This document shows, in pieces, positions 1-8,279 of a stretch of DNA of 25,058 nt. Source of the DNA: Lachnospiraceae bacterium UBA3401 (lineage in GTDB: Bacteria; Bacillota; Clostridia; Lachnospirales; Lachnospiraceae). The position numbers and the translations under genes are program-made. Location: assembly GCA_002358575.1 (NCBI GenBank), contig DEPD01000049.1:1-25058 (forward strand), given 5' to 3'. Each line of letters opens with the position of its first letter. Position 1 is the first letter of the stretch. The notes below the pieces were generated by a model. The model worked only from the letters and a program-made list of their open reading frames with translations. It searched no databases and was not told where the DNA came from.

Positions 1-28
1 AAGTTAGTGCATATGGGGCGGTTCCCTG

Positions 29-2128
29 TTGTTTGATGGGTGTTCCACTTATATTGACTACAGAGTAGATGAAATCTGTGTGGGGGGAGATGCTTTTTCC
101 ATTAGCGTGTGGGTTGCACCGCGGGCTTTTGAGTGGGACGATCCCAATGCCGCTGAGAATGGAACAGAGCATTTAACTGCAATAGTCAGTCAATATGACA
201 AAAATAAAAAACAGGGAGTGCTTCTGGGATATCAGCGCTTTGGAAGACTGTGTTTTCAAGCTGGGACAGGAGAGGATTGGCTAACACTTTGGGGTGATAA
301 TGCAAATCTAAAAAAATATCAGTGGAATTTGGTGACAGCAGTCTTTGACGGCGCCAAAGGAGAGATGAACCTGTATTTGAATAGTACGAAAATTGGTTCA
401 AAACAAGTGCCGGCTGGAACTGCGATCAGCCCTGCAGACAGAAAAAAGTTTTTGGTAGGAAAAAATTCCGACGCGGAACAGATTGCGGCGGGAACCTACA
501 ACATGTTTTGTGGCTTGATGGACGAATTGAAAATTTATCAAGGTGTGCTGATCGGGGAGGAAATTACTGTTGGCGAGATACCAGAAATTGCTTTTGCGGA
601 CATCTGGATGGAAAATATTCTAACACAAGATATCTATAAGACACAGTATCATGGAGGTCCTTATCAGCACTGGATGAATGAGCCGCACGCGCCATTTTAT
701 TACAATGGTATGTATCACTTGTTTTACCAGAATAATATGGTTGGAACCTATTGGCGAAATATTTGCTGGGGGCATCTGGTGAGTGAGGACATGGTGCATT
801 GGAAACCAATTCAGGAGGCTATTACGCCGACGGAAAATTCGGTTGTTCCTGACGGGGTGTGGTCCGGCGGCGCAGCAATGGACGTAAATGGTGTTCCAAT
901 ATTGTTCTTTACGGCAGGAAATGACAACTATGCAAAGGACGGATTGATTTCTAACCAGAATATTGGCGCAGCATATCCAGCAGATCTCTCAGATCCCAAT
1001 CTGACAGATTGGATTATTTATGACAAGCTTGCAATACAGCAGACAGAGGGACAGGGAAGGGCTGGTGAGTTTCGCGATGCCCATATCTGGAAAGAAGGCG
1101 ATAGTTGGTGTATGCTTGTGTGCACAGGGAGTATGAAGTCGGAAGGCGGAAGCGCTATTTTGTATGAAACAAAGACGCTGGAAGTGAAGCCTGATGGGAC
1201 AATTGATATGGATTGGAAGTATAGAGGACTCGTCTACGAGATGGAAAATCAACCAATGACCTATGGCACAAGCTGGGAACTGCCAATTCTTATGCCGCTT
1301 ACAAATGAGGCGGGAACAATAACGAAGTATATCTTTATGATTTCGCCTGCGCCCGCAGGTCTCGCCGACAATAAAGTGTACTATTTTTTGGGTGATTTTA
1401 GCGTGGAGACTGGAAAGTTTACACCAGATGAGGACTTTGATAACAATCCATCACTACTTGATTATGGATGTAATGTTTTTACTGGACCAAGTGTATTTGT
1501 GGACCCACAGAGCGGTGATGTATGTGTGTTTAGCATTATGCAGGATCAAAGGACAGGCGCGGAGGAAGGTGCTGCTGGGTGGGCACATTGTGTTGGTCTG
1601 ACAAGAAAAATATGGCTGAATGATGAGGGAACCGATGTGAAAATGCGTCCCATTGATGCGCTGCACTCGCTGGAAAATACTGTGCTGGCGGAGAAAGAAG
1701 ACCTTACATTGGAGCAGGCAAATGACGTTTTGGCAAATATAAAAGGTGACATGCTCTATATTCGTGTAGAGTTTTCCGCAAATGACGCAAAGGAGTTTGG
1801 TATTCAGCTCAAATCAAATGGGGACACCGATAAGACTTCTTATACATACAATGTTGAAATGGAAACCATTGCGGGCGATACACGGAACAAGGGAGGGGCG
1901 GCTTCGCTGAATCATGTTTCTGGTCCTCTTTTGCTGGAAGATGGAAAGCTTTTTGTGGAAATTTATATTGATCGCTCTCTAGTGGAAGCCTTTTTTAATG
2001 ATACAAAGTCTATTTCAATGCGTTCTTACAGTGATTATGATTCGCAGGAAATACAATTGTTTTCAGATGGGGACGTTTCCATTAATCATTTATATGTAAC
2101 AGATATGCAGTCGATATACAGTGAATAA
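29..2128 (+). CDS. LamG-GH32 beta-fructosidase (levanase/invertase-like), 5' end unclear
   Basis: Hydrolyses beta-fructosidic bonds of fructan or sucrose-type sugars; the exact substrate cannot be read from sequence. Residues about 1-185 form a LamG/concanavalin-like sandwich, 205-555 the five-bladed GH32 propeller, and 560-699 the GH32 C-terminal beta sandwich. Visible GH32 motifs are HWMNEPHAPFYYNG (usual form WMNDPNG), FRDA (348-351, transition-state Asp350) and SWELP (415-419, acid/base Glu417). At the usual nucleophile Asp position there is Glu218. The start is doubtful: only TTG at 29 is available, with no convincing ribosome site, and an in-frame TAG lies at 5-7, yet the codons from 14 onward (WGGSLLFDG) already look like LamG sequence. 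The real gene probably begins left of the window and is frameshifted at the GGGG run at 15-18. It is followed 132 bp later by a fructokinase, which supports a fructan role. Family assignment is sure; start and intactness are not. Confidence 0.88.
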   Translation: MFDGCSTYIDYRVDEICVGGDAFSISVWVAPRAFEWDDPNAAENGTEHLTAIVSQYDKNKKQGVLLGYQRFGRLCFQAGTGEDWLTLWGDNANLKKYQWNLVTAVFDGAKGEMNLYLNSTKIGSKQVPAGTAISPADRKKFLVGKNSDAEQIAAGTYNMFCGLMDELKIYQGVLIGEEITVGEIPEIAFADIWMENILTQDIYKTQYHGGPYQHWMNEPHAPFYYNGMYHLFYQNNMVGTYWRNICWGHLVSEDMVHWKPIQEAITPTENSVVPDGVWSGGAAMDVNGVPILFFTAGNDNYAKDGLISNQNIGAAYPADLSDPNLTDWIIYDKLAIQQTEGQGRAGEFRDAHIWKEGDSWCMLVCTGSMKSEGGSAILYETKTLEVKPDGTIDMDWKYRGLVYEMENQPMTYGTSWELPILMPLTNEAGTITKYIFMISPAPAGLADNKVYYFLGDFSVETGKFTPDEDFDNNPSLLDYGCNVFTGPSVFVDPQSGDVCVFSIMQDQRTGAEEGAAGWAHCVGLTRKIWLNDEGTDVKMRPIDALHSLENTVLAEKEDLTLEQANDVLANIKGDMLYIRVEFSANDAKEFGIQLKSNGDTDKTSYTYNVEMETIAGDTRNKGGAASLNHVSGPLLLEDGKLFVEIYIDRSLVEAFFNDTKSISMRSYSDYDSQEIQLFSDGDVSINHLYVTDMQSIYSE

Positions 2129-2191
2129 AGGCTGTATAATAGGATAGGAAACAAGATGGCGATTCTATTTGTGTGACTGTAATGTAAATCA

Positions 2192-2235
2192 CAGCATCAG
2201 TCTTGTGGCGATTGTATCGGCGCAGGCTGGTGCTG
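2192..2235 (+). repeat. Long stem-loop in the leader of the fructokinase gene
   Basis: CAGCATCAGTC (2192-2202) pairs with GGCTGGTGCTG (2225-2235) over 11 bp including two G-T pairs, with a 22-nt loop. No T-run follows, so it is not a standard intrinsic terminator. It lies between the GH32 stop and the AGGAGG site of the kinase, and could be an mRNA-processing or stability element or part of a regulator site. Function is unknown. Confidence 0.5.
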
Positions 2236-2260
2236 AATTTAAAATAGGAGGAAATGTATA

Positions 2261-3256
2261 ATGAATCGATATGATGTGGTGGCATTGGGTGAACTACTGA
2301 TTGACTTTACAGAAGATGGAAGAAGCGCACAGGGAAATCCATTGTTTGAGGCAAACCCAGGCGGCGCACCTTGCAATGTGCTTGCAATGCTCTCAAAGCT
2401 TGGAGGCAAAACAGCTTTTATTGGAAAGGTTGGAAAGGACTTTTTCGGGGAACAGTTGAAGTGTGCAATCACAGAGGTTGGCATTAACGCAGACAATCTG
2501 CTTATGGACGAGGAGATTCATACGACTCTCGCGCTGGTACATACGTATCCTGACGGCGATAGGGATTTTTCTTTTTATCGAAATCCTGGCGCGGATATGA
2601 TGCTGCGAGAGGAAGAACTCAATAATGATTTATTGAAAAACACAAGGATATTTCATTTTGGTACGCTTTCTATGACAGATGCAGAAGTGCGGAAGGCAAC
2701 GAAAAAAGCAGTTGAGATTGCAAAGGAAAATGGCGCATTGATTTCCTTTGACCCCAATCTGCGCCTGCCGCTGTGGAAGTCCTTGGAGGAAGCAAAGGAA
2801 CATACAGCTTACGGGCTGTCTCAGTGTGATGTTTTAAAAATATCTGACAATGAGATTCAGTGGTTTACTGGGGAGAAAGAGTTTGATGCGGGTATTGAAA
2901 AGCTTCGCAGGGCATATCCAATTCCACTTATATTGCTTTCCCTGGGAAAGGAAGGCAGCAGGGCGTATTACAAAGAGCTTCGCATTGAGGTGAAATCCTT
3001 TTTGCAGGAAAATACGATAGAGACGACAGGAGCAGGCGATACTTTTTGCGCTTGTTGTCTGTACCATGTGTTAAAGTATGGGATTGGCGAATTTGATAAA
3101 CAGAAACTTGCAGAGATGTTGACCTTTGCAAATGCGGCAGCTTCGATTGTCACAACTAGAAAAGGAGCGCTGCGCGTAATGCCTGCGAAGGAGGAGGTAG
3201 AGGCGCTAGTACACAAATCAGCGCTCAATGTCAACAGTTCTAGTATATCGTCTTAA
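2261..3256 (+). CDS. scrK: PfkB-family fructokinase
   Basis: Cytoplasmic sugar kinase that phosphorylates fructose with ATP, feeding sugar released by the upstream GH32 enzyme into glycolysis. At 331 residues it has the usual family length. The N-terminal PfkB signature is present (NPGGAPCNV at 32-40, then GKVGKDFFG at 55-63), as is DPNLRLPLW (164-172), and the C-terminal signature ETTGAGDTF (254-262) carries the catalytic base Asp260. The ATG is preceded by TAGGAGG with good spacing, so this start is firm. It is probably co-transcribed with the GH32 gene, 132 bp upstream on the same strand. The last 39 bp overlap the end of the convergent luxC-like gene. Fructokinase is the best reading; another ketose or 2-keto-3-deoxygluconate kinase of the same family is less likely given the neighbour. 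Confidence 0.9.
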   Translation: MNRYDVVALGELLIDFTEDGRSAQGNPLFEANPGGAPCNVLAMLSKLGGKTAFIGKVGKDFFGEQLKCAITEVGINADNLLMDEEIHTTLALVHTYPDGDRDFSFYRNPGADMMLREEELNNDLLKNTRIFHFGTLSMTDAEVRKATKKAVEIAKENGALISFDPNLRLPLWKSLEEAKEHTAYGLSQCDVLKISDNEIQWFTGEKEFDAGIEKLRRAYPIPLILLSLGKEGSRAYYKELRIEVKSFLQENTIETTGAGDTFCACCLYHVLKYGIGEFDKQKLAEMLTFANAAASIVTTRKGALRVMPAKEEVEALVHKSALNVNSSSISS

Positions 3257-4498
3257 TGCGTATTCTCCGTCATGGGCTTCGCATGGAAAATAGGAGGACA
3301 TATTTCTGGCAGAAGTGATGCGTGTGACACCGCAGCGTGCAAAAAGTTCTATATATATATTGCGCTTTTCGGGAGTGCAGATGAGTCCGGCTGTCTGCAA
3401 AAAACCTTTTTTCCGGCGGAGCACAGGTACAATTTGATCTTGCGGCAATCGTTTGACAAGAACACTACACATCATGGGGGAGAGTTCTAATTCACTGTCC
3501 TGACATACTGTGAGGCGGCAGTTGTCCCCACGATATTCGTTGGTATTATTCTGTGTTCCATAAATTAATTGTTCTAAATATTTCGTATAGCGCATTAATG
3601 TCAGATATGCGCGCTCACCAATTGCTCTGCTATTATGCTTTGTTGCTGCTTTTTCAAGAATAGGAAGAAAAACTTTGCAAAATTTATGCAGGTCTGTTTC
3701 GTCTTGCGTGTTGAGGAAGATAGTTTGACAAGAACTGCACAAAAGCTGTTTGGTTGTGGCAAGGTGCTCTGCAAGTGCGGAAAGTTCTGTTAATATATGG
3801 TCTAAATTTACGGCTTCTGCAATATAGCAGAAACCCAATTTATGTCCCCATTCAATTAATTTAGCACCAGCAGGCGCAAGGGAACGAACAGCTTTTACAG
3901 CTTCTTCTCCGCCCCATACTGAGATTCCGTCCGCAAGATCCGCCATGCGCTGCATTGCGTGAATATCCGTTGAAGGCGTGTCAAAGACCATAATATAGTC
4001 TGCGAGTGCAGGTTCTAAGGCGATTAGTCGAGAGATAATTTCAAGTGATAGTCCATTGTCCGCCTGTGGAAGTTTTAATATATTAATATTGCCTGTAAGA
4101 AGTCCCTCTGCTATACTAAAGGCAGGTAATCCGTCCATATTTCCGGCTGCAATATGAAAAAGTACACCAAGTGGCATTATTTGACTGCGAATAGCAGATT
4201 GATTATTTGAGGGCGCAGTGCTGCCCAACTCTGTTTGTAGTTTCCATTCCAGATTTTCACGGGAAAGCATGGCAGCCGCCAGCAGTTTATACTGCATGGG
4301 AGCGTCTGATGGGAGCGTGGCAAGAAGCGCATCTTGTTTTCCGGCAGCAATTTCTCTGCCAAGCGCGTCGATAGCAGCAATTACAGTCTCTGCAGAAAGT
4401 GATTTTTTGGTGAGTGTGTGGTTGATGTATGGTTCCATTTCAGATAAGATGCGGTCTTGTTCGGCGCTATCAAAAAGATTGCCTTTATATAAAATCAT
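3218..4498 (-). CDS. luxC: LuxC-like long-chain acyl-CoA/acyl-protein reductase
   Basis: Member of the LuxC family (PF05893), which reduces an activated fatty acyl group to the aldehyde with NADPH through an acyl-cysteine intermediate. At 426 residues it is slightly shorter than luminous LuxC (about 480). Visible signs are the HIAAGNMDGLPAF segment (115-127), the TGNINILKLP segment (135-144), and a QLLCSSCQ motif (251-258) in which Cys254 is the likely acyl-accepting cysteine. The start ATG follows AAAGGAG on the minus strand and overlaps the end of the upstream luxE-like gene by 14 bp, so the two are translationally coupled. The 3' end overlaps the convergent fructokinase gene. No luciferase subunit or LuxD thioesterase is seen nearby, so the aldehyde presumably serves another purpose. 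Substrate chain length is unknown. Confidence 0.85.
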   Translation of the reverse strand: MILYKGNLFDSAEQDRILSEMEPYINHTLTKKSLSAETVIAAIDALGREIAAGKQDALLATLPSDAPMQYKLLAAAMLSRENLEWKLQTELGSTAPSNNQSAIRSQIMPLGVLFHIAAGNMDGLPAFSIAEGLLTGNINILKLPQADNGLSLEIISRLIALEPALADYIMVFDTPSTDIHAMQRMADLADGISVWGGEEAVKAVRSLAPAGAKLIEWGHKLGFCYIAEAVNLDHILTELSALAEHLATTKQLLCSSCQTIFLNTQDETDLHKFCKVFLPILEKAATKHNSRAIGERAYLTLMRYTKYLEQLIYGTQNNTNEYRGDNCRLTVCQDSELELSPMMCSVLVKRLPQDQIVPVLRRKKGFLQTAGLICTPEKRNIYIELFARCGVTRITSARNMSSYFPCEAHDGEYALRRYTRTVDIER

Positions 4499-5606
4499 TG
4501 TTTTCTCCTTTTATTATATCAGCGGCACCAGCAGCACAAGTTTTAATCTCCGTGGGTGCCACACGACCAATAATTTCAAGATATGGTGTGTGAATGTTAC
4601 AACCGCACTTGCTGCCGTTGTGCAGAACACCGAGATCGTCTGTCATGACAGAGAGGATAGGCGTGGCGTTTATCATGGGTGTAATGAGGTTTACAAGTCC
4701 GACAGTTCCTTCTGGCACTGGTTTTAAGGTATTGACATCACGAATTATTACACGACTGTACACTGGGACATGAAAATGATGATTTGGGCAGTCACAGTAA
4801 AGTATTGGGTGTTCTACTGCGCCAAAAAACTCCACAATATCTTGGTCACTTATGCCAAAAACTTTTTCTGCCAAGTTGTAAAAGGTTGCCTTGTCAGCTT
4901 GTTCTGCATAGAATTGTTTCCAGCCACCGCCCAGCATAATTTTAGAACCTTTTTTTAGAGAAATATAAATGCCTTGTTCATCCATCATTTTCATTAGAAA
5001 AAAAGTATAGGATGGAAAGCCCATAAAGCGCACAGGGAACATAGAATTGGATAGTTTTTTTAGTGTGGAGAGGATTCCGTTAAAATCTGGCGTATAGGCG
5101 CCGTTTTTGCATTTTAAGATATATTTACGGCTGATGGCAGGTGCAAATAGAGTCGCTCCAAATGCAGTCTTGGTGACGGCGGTATGATTGCTGCGGTGTG
5201 GTTTGTAACCCATAACAATGTAATGACAAGGAATAAGGGAAATCAGTTGACGTCTATGCATAATTTTGCAGGACATTTTGAGCGCGCAGAACAGACCACC
5301 AATATCAAATCCAATTTCGCTAAAGTTTCCACTTGTGCCGGAGGAAGTTGCTCGAATGAGTGCTGGTGCTGATTTCAATCGATGTCGTTTGAACAATAGA
5401 GTGGGGAGACAGGGCAAACGTGCTATGTCATCAATGGAATGAAACGAATCCGCGTCAACGCCAAGATGCGCCGCAATTGTTTGGTATTCTTGACAGTGTG
5501 TATAGTGATAAGAAAAGTTCTCTTTGACTGCATTGATAAAGATAGTATCGGATTGTGTATCATAAGGATTTTTGACAGAAAAAAGACTGCGGTGATATTT
5601 TTTCAT
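4485..5606 (-). CDS. luxE: LuxE-like acyl-protein synthetase (ANL-type ligase)
   Basis: LuxE-family (PF04443) enzyme that activates a fatty acid with ATP and passes the acyl group to the LuxC-type reductase. With the start chosen at 5606 it has 373 residues, the normal length. An upstream in-frame start at 5711 is rejected because AAAGGAGAG lies just before the ATG at 5606. Motifs: LPCLPTLLFK (64-73, typical of LuxE), adenylate-forming loop TSSGTSG (87-93), LGGGWK (225-230), an A5-like FGAVEH (261-266) and a TDDLG core (322-326). The downstream luxC-like gene overlaps by 14 bp, giving a two-gene luxEC operon. It is transcribed divergently from the ABC transporter operon at 5802, with a 195-bp shared intergenic region. 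Family is clear; the physiological acid substrate is unknown. Confidence 0.85.
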   Translation of the reverse strand: MKKYHRSLFSVKNPYDTQSDTIFINAVKENFSYHYTHCQEYQTIAAHLGVDADSFHSIDDIARLPCLPTLLFKRHRLKSAPALIRATSSGTSGNFSEIGFDIGGLFCALKMSCKIMHRRQLISLIPCHYIVMGYKPHRSNHTAVTKTAFGATLFAPAISRKYILKCKNGAYTPDFNGILSTLKKLSNSMFPVRFMGFPSYTFFLMKMMDEQGIYISLKKGSKIMLGGGWKQFYAEQADKATFYNLAEKVFGISDQDIVEFFGAVEHPILYCDCPNHHFHVPVYSRVIIRDVNTLKPVPEGTVGLVNLITPMINATPILSVMTDDLGVLHNGSKCGCNIHTPYLEIIGRVAPTEIKTCAAGAADIIKGENNDFI

Positions 5607-5690
5607 AATAACGGCTCTCCTTTTCTTTTGATTATAGCGCAGACTGCGTGATGTGACAAGAATTGTTTCGATAAGATTCAAAAACGAAAG

Positions 5691-5745
5691 AAATTCGTAA
5701 GAATTTGTCAATAGTTTTGAAGAAATAGGCTGTTACAATTATATT
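5691..5745 (+). promoter_or_regulatory. Candidate promoter and palindromic operator for the ABC transporter operon
   Basis: A perfect dyad AAATTC-GTAA-GAATTT spans 5691-5706. Eleven bp further on is TTGAAG (5717-5722), 17 bp, then TATATT (5740-5745), a plausible sigma-A promoter reading into the ABC gene at 5802. A dyad just upstream of -35 fits activation by a response regulator such as the one encoded at 7587. Promoter and operator are inferred from pattern only. Confidence 0.45.
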
Positions 5746-5801
5746 AGAGCGTGTGGGAAAGAACTTTTTGAGAAGCACGCAAGAAAAAGGAGGCAATGAA
5801 G

Positions 5802-6728
5802 ATGTCAAACGCAAATATAGTGCAAACAAATCAATTAACAAAAATTATTGACAGCAAAGAACTTGTAAAAGATGTCAATATTCATGTGAAGAAGGGTGAG
5901 ATATATGGGTTTCTTGGACCGAATGGCGCGGGCAAGACAACGGTGATGAAGATGCTCACGAATCTCTGGAAGCCGACTTATGGGACGATTGAGTTATTTG
6001 GAGAAATACTTACACCAACCTCTTATGAAGTGCTGAAAAGAATGGCAAGTATTATTGAATTTCCATGTTTTTATGAGCATATGAGCGGTAGGGAGAACTT
6101 GAACTTGCACTGTGAATATATGGGGTATTATACACCCGGCAGTGTAGATAATGCTCTTAAAATGCTGGGACTATTGGATGCTAGTAAGCAACAGGTGAAA
6201 AAATATTCCTTGGGAATGAAACAGCGTCTCGGAATTGCCCGCGCAATTTTGTGCAGACCAGAACTTCTAGTGCTTGATGAGCCAACAAACGGTCTTGACC
6301 CTGCTGGAATGAAACAGTTGCGAGATTTGTTTAAGATGTTGTGTTTAGAATATGGAATAACAATAATTATTTCTAGTCATATCCTCTCGGAAGTGGAGAG
6401 TATCGCTGATACAATTGGCATTATTGCGCACGGCAGAATGATGCGAGAGATTTCTATGCAAGAAATTTCCGAGATAAATACCGCATATATAGAACTTACT
6501 GTGACAAATACAAAGGCGGCGGCTTATGTGCTGGCCGACAAGTTGGAATTGAAGAATTTCAAGGTGGTTGACGCACATCATATCCGTATTTATGAAGACT
6601 GGATTCAAACAAGTGAGCTGTCAAAAGTGTTGGCTCTAAATGATGTGGCAATTGAGTTTATTGGCAGAAAATCAGAAAGTTTGGAGGATTATTTCCTGAA
6701 AATTACAGAGGAAGGTGACAGATTATGA
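5802..6728 (+). CDS. BcrA-type ABC transporter ATP-binding protein
   Basis: ATPase subunit of an ABC-2 exporter of the bacitracin/lantibiotic immunity type. All nucleotide-binding motifs are present: Walker A GPNGAGKTT (39-47), signature YSLGMKQR (135-142), Walker B LLVLDEP (155-161) and the switch His193 in ISSHILSE. The C-terminal 90 residues are the helper domain typical of BcrA-like ATPases. The start is taken at 5802: AGGAGG (5788-5793) sits only 2 bp from the in-frame ATG at 5796 but 8 bp from 5802. The stop overlaps the permease start (ATGA, 6725-6728), so the two subunits are coupled. The two-component genes that follow suggest export of, or protection from, a membrane-active peptide; the substrate is not known. 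Confidence 0.92.
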   Translation: MSNANIVQTNQLTKIIDSKELVKDVNIHVKKGEIYGFLGPNGAGKTTVMKMLTNLWKPTYGTIELFGEILTPTSYEVLKRMASIIEFPCFYEHMSGRENLNLHCEYMGYYTPGSVDNALKMLGLLDASKQQVKKYSLGMKQRLGIARAILCRPELLVLDEPTNGLDPAGMKQLRDLFKMLCLEYGITIIISSHILSEVESIADTIGIIAHGRMMREISMQEISEINTAYIELTVTNTKAAAYVLADKLELKNFKVVDAHHIRIYEDWIQTSELSKVLALNDVAIEFIGRKSESLEDYFLKITEEGDRL

Positions 6729-7414
6729 TAAAGCTGATTCGATTGGAGTGGAAGAAAAATAACATATTAAAATATATCCGAAATGCGGGGATTACAACAG
6801 CTATTCTTTTATTATTTATGATTATGATGGCGTGGGAGCTTGAGACAGAAGAGACAATAGAGATGTATGGAAAAGGAATGCTAGATAGTTCCGTGGGATT
6901 GTTTGTCCATATGTCCTACATTATTTTTACGGGGGTGATGATTGCGGCGTTCATTGTTGGAGCTTATGAAAAAAAGACAATGAACCTTATGTTTTCCTAT
7001 CCAATCAAGCGCAGTAAGATTATTTTGGCGAAAATTTGTGCAGTGTGGATCTTTAATTTTCTGGCGATGGTGGGCAGTAAACTTGTGATTTATTTTGGTT
7101 TGATTTTGACAAAATCTTTCACAGGAATAATAGCGGAAAGTATTCCGATTAGGGAGTTGTCATTTTGGTTGGATATCGTTCTTGGATCAGCAGCGATGGT
7201 GAGTATCAGTTTTATCGCGCTTCCAATTGGCTTGAAAATGAAGTCGTCCAAGACAGTAATTGTTGCGTCAGTGATTATTGTGTGTTTTACACAGGGCAAT
7301 ATTGGATCGGCGACATTGGCGAATAATATACCATTCTATGTGATTTTGCTTGTTGCAGCCGTAGTTTCGATTTATCTGTCTGTCTATAATATAGAGACAA
7401 AAGATTTACTATAA
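6725..7414 (+). CDS. ABC-2 type permease (BcrB-like)
   Basis: Membrane subunit of the transporter, 229 residues with about six hydrophobic segments, near residues 20-36, 60-80, 101-130, 150-172, 178-195 and 203-220. A KKTMNLMFSYPIKRSKI stretch (79-95) matches the conserved cytoplasmic loop of ABC-2 permeases, which contacts the ATPase. Start and ATPase stop overlap (ATGA). A single permease subunit follows, unlike three-component LanFEG systems, which have two different permeases; this points to a BcrAB-like or similar exporter. It is followed by a 172-bp gap with no clear terminator and then by the two-component genes. Confidence 0.85.
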   Translation: MIKLIRLEWKKNNILKYIRNAGITTAILLLFMIMMAWELETEETIEMYGKGMLDSSVGLFVHMSYIIFTGVMIAAFIVGAYEKKTMNLMFSYPIKRSKIILAKICAVWIFNFLAMVGSKLVIYFGLILTKSFTGIIAESIPIRELSFWLDIVLGSAAMVSISFIALPIGLKMKSSKTVIVASVIIVCFTQGNIGSATLANNIPFYVILLVAAVVSIYLSVYNIETKDLL

Positions 7415-7586
7415 TGGTATTGTAAAAAGTTTAGCAGGGAGATAAATCTTCTCTACTCAATTTCTTGAAAGTTCTTTCTCTGTTTTTAAATCTGGTGAAA
7501 AGATAGGAATTGTGATAAGATAATAAGAAACAGAATGAAACAATAAATATAGGCTGTAGATGCAATAGAGGAAGGAAAATAAAATA

Positions 7587-8279
7587 ATGAAAGTTTTACT
7601 GGTAGAGGATGACACAGAAATTAGTGAGATGCTAAAAAACTTTTTAATGACAGAAAATTTTGAGGTGGTAACTGCCTATGACGGGGAAAGTGCCTGTGAA
7701 AAGTTTTTTGCAGATACATACAGCATTGTGTTGTTGGATTTGATGATTCCTAAAATCAGTGGAATGGAGGTTATGAAAACAATCAGGGCATCTAGCACAG
7801 TGCCAATCATAATTCTCTCTGCAAAAGATACAGATTCGGACAAGACGCTTGGGCTTGGACTTGGGGCAGATGATTATGTCGCCAAGCCATTTTCTGTCAC
7901 AGAAGTGCTTGCCAGAATCAAAGCAAATATTAGAAGAACTACACAATATACGGCGCCTGCTGTTGTGGAGAATGATATTATCACAAAAGGGGAGCTGGAG
8001 CTCAACACAAGCGATTATTCGGTTATGAAAAATGGGGAGAAAATCGAGTTGACCGTCAAGGAATTTGAAATTTTAAAGCTTTTAATGAAAAATCCAAAAA
8101 AAGTCTATACAAAGGAGCAAATGTATTCGCAGATATGGAATGACGCTTATCTGGGTGATGAGAATGCGGTTAATGTTCATATTAGTAGACTGCGCAATAA
8201 AATTGAGGACAATCCCCGCGATCCAAAATATGTCGTAACAGTATGGGGAATTGGATATAAATTGGGAGAGGGGAAATGA
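7587..8279 (+). CDS. OmpR-family response regulator (transporter-linked)
   Basis: Cytoplasmic DNA-binding regulator of 230 residues. The receiver domain (1-115) has the acidic pocket E7-D8-D9, phospho-acceptor Asp51 in LLDLMIPKISG, and Lys100 in VAKPF. A winged-helix output domain (130-228) ends in the typical VVTVWGIGYKLG. AGAGGAAGG upstream supports the ATG. The stop overlaps the kinase start by 4 bp. It likely controls the ABC genes just upstream, because the genes cluster and a dyad precedes that operon, but binding is inferred only. Confidence 0.92.
   Translation: MKVLLVEDDTEISEMLKNFLMTENFEVVTAYDGESACEKFFADTYSIVLLDLMIPKISGMEVMKTIRASSTVPIIILSAKDTDSDKTLGLGLGADDYVAKPFSVTEVLARIKANIRRTTQYTAPAVVENDIITKGELELNTSDYSVMKNGEKIELTVKEFEILKLLMKNPKKVYTKEQMYSQIWNDAYLGDENAVNVHISRLRNKIEDNPRDPKYVVTVWGIGYKLGEGK

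Noticed and set aside
4218..4727. Open frame of 169 codons on the plus strand across the luxC/luxE junction
   Set aside because: It is antisense to two well-recognised genes, has no ribosome site, and its composition is explained by the codon pattern of the opposite strand.
5607..5711. Longer N-terminus for the LuxE-like protein
   Set aside because: AAAGGAGAG just ahead of the ATG at 5606 and the normal family length favour the shorter form.
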